DNA of 64,000 nucleotides, taken from positions 268,501 to 332,500 of the forward strand of contig NC_015499.1 in the NCBI RefSeq assembly GCF_000212395.1, given 5' to 3'. Within the stretch, counting starts at the first letter, position 1. Every line of letters begins with the position of its first letter. A model generated the notes under the pieces. It was not told where the DNA came from. It saw only the letters and a list, made by a program, of their open reading frames with translations, and searched no databases. The position numbers and the translations under genes are program-made. The stretch is from Thermodesulfobium narugense DSM 14796. GTDB lineage: Bacteria; Thermodesulfobiota; Thermodesulfobiia; Thermodesulfobiales; Thermodesulfobiaceae. Positions 59,877 through 64,000 of this stretch are shown here, piece by piece.

Positions 59877-61360
59877 TCTTTTAGTATAATTGCCTTTGTG
59901 TAGCTCATTTCTTGAACGGTATAAAATATGCCTTCTTTGCTACCAGTGCCTGATGATTTTATGCCTCCAACTGGATAGTATCCTGTTCCGTGTCTGGGAT
60001 AGTCATTTATGTGTATCTGTCCGGCATTAAGTTTTCTTGATAGCTTGATTATAGAGTTTACGTCTTCTCCAAATATTGCAAGATCCAGGCCATATTTGCA
60101 AGAATTTATTATATTTATGGCTTCATCTAAATCTTTGTAAACATAATAAACAAAAAGTGGTCCGAATATCTCTTCAGTCATGAGTTTTATTTCTTTGTTA
60201 TAAACTTTAATTACATGAGGAGGAAAATAAGAATCCTTCACTCTATCGGAAAAGATTATTTCAGAGCCTAGATCAGTTGCCTCCTTTATCATCTTCTTTA
60301 GTCTGTTCACGTTAGATAAAGAAATTAAAGGGCCAAGACTACAATCTTCCCTAAATGGGTCAATTCTTTTTATTGTTTTCAATTTATCTAAGATAGATGA
60401 CAGAAGAGATTCTTCTAACTCTTTTGGTATTAACATTACATTAAGCGCATCACACCTTTGCCCGGCATTTTTTAAAGTTCCGTTTAACCAGCATTTTGCC
60501 GCCTTTTCGGGAATCGCATCCTTTAAAACCAATCCGAAGGCTTTGCCCCCCAATTCAAGATGAAGCTTCTTTATTCCTGCATTTCTAATCACGCTTTCAC
60601 CGGTTTTGGTCGATCCTGTAAGAGAAACGAGGTCTACGTTCTGATTGTTAACTATTGTTTCCTTTATTTGGGTTTGTGAGGTGGTTATTGTGGTAAGGAC
60701 ATTCTTCGGAAAGCCTGCCATTTCGAAGATCTTTGTGAGAAGTAGCACTGATAATGGAGTATGTTCGCTGGGTATGGATATCGTTGAGTTTCCTGCGATT
60801 AAGGCTGCAATAAGTTTGGACGCATGAAGGAAAAATGGAAAATTGAAAGGACTTATAAGAACTGCTATGCCATATGGTTCTCTCAAGGTAATAACGCTTC
60901 TGTCTCTAAGCTCAGCAAATATGCCAGAGGGTATGTATTCTCCTTTTAAAGCATTTAGGTCAAGCTCAAGGAAACTAAACCTTTCAAGGGTAGATTTTAT
61001 TTCTCCTTTTGCTAAATTTATAGGCTTTGAGCTATCCATTACTATAACTTTTGCAATAAGTTCAAAGTTTTCTTCGATTATCTTTTTGCATCTTGCTAAC
61101 ATCTCAAATCTCTTGTAACACTCTATGTTTGATATTTCAAAAAAGCCCTCTCTGGCAGCATTTATAATCTCTTCGACTTCAGAGTGTGTGGGACCCCTAA
61201 ATCGGTATAGGATTTTATTATTTATCATAGAGATCTTGTTCTCAGGTTTTGAATTAAGAGTTTTCCAGCTTTTAACTAAAAAGTTTATCTCGCTGTTTGA
61301 GTTTTTGCTAATTAAATCAGAGAATGGACTATTTTTTAATAGGTTTAAAATGTTTTCCAT
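59873..61360 (-). CDS. NAD(P)-dependent aldehyde dehydrogenase
   Basis: 495 residues from the ATG at 61360, 4 bp after the macrodomain gene; an earlier in-frame start at 61447 would lie inside that gene. The fold is intact: PFNFPFFLHASKLIAALIAGNS, SLTGSTKTGE, catalytic Glu in LHLELGGKAFG and catalytic Cys in LKNAGQRCDALN, EEIFGPLF, and C-terminal GGIKSSGTGSKEG. The branch resembles GAPN-type glyceraldehyde-3-phosphate or lactaldehyde dehydrogenases; substrate not certain. Confidence 0.88.
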   Translation of the reverse strand: MENILNLLKNSPFSDLISKNSNSEINFLVKSWKTLNSKPENKISMINNKILYRFRGPTHSEVEEIINAAREGFFEISNIECYKRFEMLARCKKIIEENFELIAKVIVMDSSKPINLAKGEIKSTLERFSFLELDLNALKGEYIPSGIFAELRDRSVITLREPYGIAVLISPFNFPFFLHASKLIAALIAGNSTISIPSEHTPLSVLLLTKIFEMAGFPKNVLTTITTSQTQIKETIVNNQNVDLVSLTGSTKTGESVIRNAGIKKLHLELGGKAFGLVLKDAIPEKAAKCWLNGTLKNAGQRCDALNVMLIPKELEESLLSSILDKLKTIKRIDPFREDCSLGPLISLSNVNRLKKMIKEATDLGSEIIFSDRVKDSYFPPHVIKVYNKEIKLMTEEIFGPLFVYYVYKDLDEAINIINSCKYGLDLAIFGEDVNSIIKLSRKLNAGQIHINDYPRHGTGYYPVGGIKSSGTGSKEGIFYTVQEMSYTKAIILKD

Positions 61361-61364
61361 AATT

Positions 61365-61940
61365 TTATTTTTTGCTCTTATATATTTCAAAATACTTTTT
61401 TGCAGTGTTTGCAAATATGTCTGCAGTAATTTCATCAAACAGTACAAACTCGACTTTTTTTAAGGAATCCCTTTTCTCAAGATGTCTAAAAGTTTCCTGA
61501 ATTAAGATATCAGCGCACTTGTCCTTTGGAAAACCATATATGCCAGAAGATATTGCAGGAAGAGATATGCTCTTTAGTCTTAGTTTAAGTGCAAGATCGA
61601 AGCACGAGTTTATGGACATTTTCAAAAATTCTGTTGCAGCGTCAGGAGCGTATTCGTTATAGTCGGGTCCCACAACGTGAATTACGTATTTTGATTTAAG
61701 GTTTCCTGCACTGGTATAGACTGCCTTTCCTGTAGGGATAGGACCTTGATTTCTAATTATCATATTACTTTCTGTCTGAATTATGTCTCCTCCTCTTCTG
61801 ACAATTGCAAGTGCTACGCCTCCTCCATGTTGCAGATATCTATTTGCTGCATTTACTATTGCATCAGTATTTCGCAAAGTAATGTCGCCTTTTACGATTT
61901 CTAAAATTTTATCCTTTATTTCGAAATTGATGTCAAGCAT
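61365..61940 (-). CDS. Macrodomain protein (O-acetyl-ADP-ribose deacetylase type)
   Basis: 191 residues, one macrodomain: EIVKGDITLRNTDAIVNAANRYLQHGGGVALAI near 14-46 (Asn and Gly-rich loop), YVIHVVGPDYNEY near 85 and SLPAISSGIYGFPKDKCADIL near 125. Such domains bind ADP-ribose and often remove it from proteins or nucleic acids, or hydrolyse O-acetyl-ADP-ribose. GGGAGG precedes the ATG. Pairs with the aldehyde dehydrogenase gene downstream. Confidence 0.9.
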   Translation of the reverse strand: MLDINFEIKDKILEIVKGDITLRNTDAIVNAANRYLQHGGGVALAIVRRGGDIIQTESNMIIRNQGPIPTGKAVYTSAGNLKSKYVIHVVGPDYNEYAPDAATEFLKMSINSCFDLALKLRLKSISLPAISSGIYGFPKDKCADILIQETFRHLEKRDSLKKVEFVLFDEITADIFANTAKKYFEIYKSKK

Positions 61941-62065
61941 TCTTTCCTCCCAGGAAGATCTTAAGTGAAATTAACTTTTTGTTATCAAAAAAAGCAATAT
62001 AAACATTATAGTATAATATGATAACTAGTTCTTGCTGGATTTCAAATATTTTGGAGGTGCAAATA

Positions 62066-62479
62066 ATGAACGATTTCTTTGCTTTATGGCAAAATGTAAT
62101 AAAACAAGATGAAGAGGATATGGTTCTTAAACTTGACAAAGGCCTTGAGGCAAGAGAGTATCTCTGGAGAAATAAGATTGATATAGAAGGGGATCTGGCT
62201 GCCAGCATTAAGTCAGTTGATAAGAAATTTTTGATCTTGGCCCCATATATCGTGTCATTTGTTGGAAAGGAATATTTTTCAAAGTATAGTAATAAACCAA
62301 TATTTATGTGGTGGTATCATGCAGATGCTATTAGTGATGGGAAGCTTACCGTAGACATAGAGAACAGAATATGTGAATACAGCGAACAAGGGATGGAAGG
62401 CGAGTGTTCTATAGAACAAATGAAAGAAGAGGGCTTTTTGTTGGAATTAGGAGAGATTTCAAGACATCATCATAGATAA
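62066..62479 (+). CDS. Conserved-looking hypothetical protein upstream of ogg2
   Basis: 137 residues from the ATG at 62066 (GGAGGTG upstream); an earlier start at 62018 lacks a site. Acidic and aromatic, with FLILAPYIVSFVGKEYFSKYSNKPIFMWWYHADAISDGKLTVDIENRI and a C-terminal ISRHHHR. No signal peptide or membrane helix. I do not recognise the family. It abuts ogg2 with no gap, suggesting co-translation. Confidence 0.55.
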   Translation: MNDFFALWQNVIKQDEEDMVLKLDKGLEAREYLWRNKIDIEGDLAASIKSVDKKFLILAPYIVSFVGKEYFSKYSNKPIFMWWYHADAISDGKLTVDIENRICEYSEQGMEGECSIEQMKEEGFLLELGEISRHHHR

Positions 62480-63106
62480 TTGAAACTCTTAGAGAGATTA
62501 AATCTTCTAAAGGGAACTTCTTGTGAAGATCAGGTGGAACAAAGGATTTCTCAATTTAAAGAAATAAGTTCGGGAAGTGAGGAAAGAATCTTTCAAGAGC
62601 TTTGCTTTTGTGTTCTTACTGCCAACTATTCTGCTAAGGGTGGCATGTTCATTCAAGACAAGATTGGTGAAGGCTTTTTGTATATGAATGAAGATGAATT
62701 AAGACTTTCTCTAAAAGAATTAGGTTACAGATTCTGGAATCCGCGTTATAGATTTATTGTTGAAAACAGAAGGCTTTTGGGGAGATTGAAAGGTCTTTTG
62801 GAATCAAAAATTAGTTCTTTTGAGAAAAGAAAATTTTTAGTAAAAGAAGTAAAGGGCTTTGGTATGAAAGAAGCTAGCCACTTTCTCAGAAACGTAGGGA
62901 TATTTGATTTGGCAATTCTTGACAGGCACATATTAAAGGTTATGAAAGAGTATGGCTACGTTGATGAGATACCAAGAGCACTCACTGAGAAGACTTATAT
63001 TAATTTCGAAAAAATCTTTTCACAAATAGCTACTGAGTTTGGAAAGCCTCCTGGGGTTTTGGATCTATATATATGGTATATTGAAAAAGGATGTGTGGAA
63101 AAATGA
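62480..63106 (+). CDS. ogg: 8-oxoguanine DNA glycosylase/AP lyase, Ogg2 type
   Basis: 208 residues, the short HhH-GPD branch common in archaea. FQELCFCVLTANYSAKGGMF near 40, helix-hairpin-helix VKGFGMKEASHFLRNVGIFDLAILDRHILK near 128-158 with the catalytic Lys (GMKEA) and Asp (LDRH), and PPGVLDLYIWYIEKG at the end. It removes 8-oxoguanine and cuts the strand. UUG start immediately after the preceding gene. A bacterial copy may reflect old exchange with archaea or retention in thermophiles. Confidence 0.9.
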   Translation: MKLLERLNLLKGTSCEDQVEQRISQFKEISSGSEERIFQELCFCVLTANYSAKGGMFIQDKIGEGFLYMNEDELRLSLKELGYRFWNPRYRFIVENRRLLGRLKGLLESKISSFEKRKFLVKEVKGFGMKEASHFLRNVGIFDLAILDRHILKVMKEYGYVDEIPRALTEKTYINFEKIFSQIATEFGKPPGVLDLYIWYIEKGCVEK

Positions 63107-63870
63107 AAGTGGGACTTTTCCAGATGGACATATTAAAAGATTTTGACCAAAATTTTGAAAAGACAAAGCGTGCTATCTTAGAAGCAAGTAAGAACGAATT
63201 AAAGCTTTTGGTTTTTCCTGAAACTTTCCTTTCTGGATATTATAAGAGTTCTATTAAAAGGGTGAGTGATAGGCTTTCATATTACTTTGATCAGCTATGC
63301 TTTATGTCAAGAGAATATCAAATAGACATATACGGAACTTTTCCAGTAAAAGAAAACGCCAATTTGTATAATTGTGGCTTTTATTTTAGTGAAGGGTCTT
63401 GTATAGCCAGATACAAGAAGATTCACCTAATTGGAATTATGGGAGAAAGAGATATTTTTTCAGAAGGAAAAGAGGTAGTTGTGGCAGAGTCTAACCTTAT
63501 TGGAAGAGTAGGACTTGCAATATGCTACGATTTAAGATTTCCAGAGCTTTTCAGAAAGATTTCCACAAACTCAAAGATTACAATAGTTAGTGCTATGTGG
63601 CCAAAAACAAGGATAGAACACTGGAAAACCCTTTTGAAAGCCAGATCAATTGAAAATCAGTGTTTTGTTATTGGTGTAAATAGGGTGGGTTCTGATAAAA
63701 ATAACGTGTATCCTGGCAATTCTCTTGTTTTTGACCCTTATGGTTCAACTATCTTGGAGTGCAAAGATAAAGAAGGCCTTTATTTTTCCGATATAGATCT
63801 TTCATCGGTAGAAAAGTACAGAAACGATTTCAACGTTTTAGGTGACAGAAGGATATTTAGTTTGCAGTAA
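63103..63870 (+). CDS. Nitrilase-family carbon-nitrogen hydrolase
   Basis: 255 residues from the ATG at 63103, overlapping the ogg stop by 4 bp (ATGA). Catalytic triad visible: Glu in FPETFLSGYY, Lys in ARYKKIHLIG, Cys in GLAICYDLRFPELFRK, plus AMWPKTRIEHWKTLLKARSIENQCFVIGVNRVG. It cleaves a C-N bond of an amide such as an omega-amide or carbamoyl compound. Substrate unknown. Possibly co-transcribed with ogg. Confidence 0.9.
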   Translation: MKVGLFQMDILKDFDQNFEKTKRAILEASKNELKLLVFPETFLSGYYKSSIKRVSDRLSYYFDQLCFMSREYQIDIYGTFPVKENANLYNCGFYFSEGSCIARYKKIHLIGIMGERDIFSEGKEVVVAESNLIGRVGLAICYDLRFPELFRKISTNSKITIVSAMWPKTRIEHWKTLLKARSIENQCFVIGVNRVGSDKNNVYPGNSLVFDPYGSTILECKDKEGLYFSDIDLSSVEKYRNDFNVLGDRRIFSLQ

Positions 63871-64000
63871 TGTAATTATTAAGCTTTTAAAAATCTTTCC
63901 AGATTTATAAAAGGGATCTTAACAACTCCAACAAATCTACTTAATTATCAAAAATAATCAATTTTTTCTTGATTTTTTAGCATTTTGTATTATTATATAA
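63871..64000 (+). promoter_or_regulatory. AT-rich end region with a weak hairpin and a possible promoter
   Basis: No gene. A short stem AATCAA/TTGATT (63956-63961 with 63969-63974) followed by T residues may be a weak terminator. The same TTGATT with TATTAT at 63991-63996 (16-bp spacing) may be a promoter for a gene beyond the window. Confidence 0.3.

Overview
The window is a compact, low-GC bacterial chromosome segment. Genes lie a few bases apart or overlap by 1-20 bp, AGA/AGG is strongly preferred for arginine, and UUG start codons behind good Shine-Dalgarno (SD) sites are very common. The mix points to an anaerobic thermophile with an outer surface built from mannose-type sugars: futalosine-route menaquinone genes, a two-gene SufBC system, homocitrate synthase, type IV pili, an ATP-dependent DNA ligase, CstA and archaeal-type Ogg2. 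My best guess is a Thermodesulfobium-like bacterium, but this is recollection of gene content, not a search result.

Layout. 1-2618 (minus strand): a TetR regulator leads mqnD, mqnE and a truncated mqnA. 2842-17008 (plus): a GH130 glycoside phosphorylase coupled to a GT4 fusion protein, coaX, an EF-G paralogue overlapping a DNA ligase, a class V aminotransferase, an HD-GYP phosphodiesterase, a small exported protein, a divergent YchF-like NTPase and a UPF0280 protein. 17075-23142: tRNA-Ser, then rpsF-ssb-rpsR-(DUF2232-like)-rplI-dnaG-tsaE-tsaB-rimI. 29348-23146 (minus): unknown gene-acpS-argA-like acetyltransferase-cation exchanger-pth-mfd. 29495-31979: infC-rpmI-rplT-tRNA/rRNA methyltransferase and a small membrane protein. 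32051-35023: cstA with a 10-codon leader ORF, then a sugar epimerase. 36210-35038 (minus): nifV. 36385-41619: sufC-sufB-panC-csaB-tagA-like-pyrK.

41645-43702 holds tRNA-Lys, a complete 1476-bp insertion sequence with a 17-bp target duplication, and tadA, whose stop codon was displaced by the insertion. 43819-49055 is a cell-surface block: repeat protein, NlpC/P60 hydrolase, flavoprotein, ManC and O-antigen ligase-like protein. 50301-49021 is an amidohydrolase that could supply the deamination step missing from the mqn cluster. 50433-55015 is pilB-pilT-pilC-pilA. A decayed membrane-protein gene (one frameshift, one in-frame TGA) lies at 57217-55483. It is followed by gltX, an AI-2E-type permease, an aldehyde dehydrogenase, a macrodomain protein, an unknown gene, ogg2 and a nitrilase-family amidohydrolase.

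The most notable signals are non-AUG/GUG/UUG starts. infC appears to start at AUA and the nearby argA-like gene at AUU, both with ideal SD spacing. Others are an apparently leaderless TetR gene with a perfect 14-bp operator touching its -35 box; candidate structured leaders before rpsF, before the DUF2232-like gene and before the NlpC/P60 gene; a translated leader peptide coupled to cstA; and the insertion-sequence scar at tadA/tRNA-Lys. I found no CRISPR array, prophage or obvious defence island.
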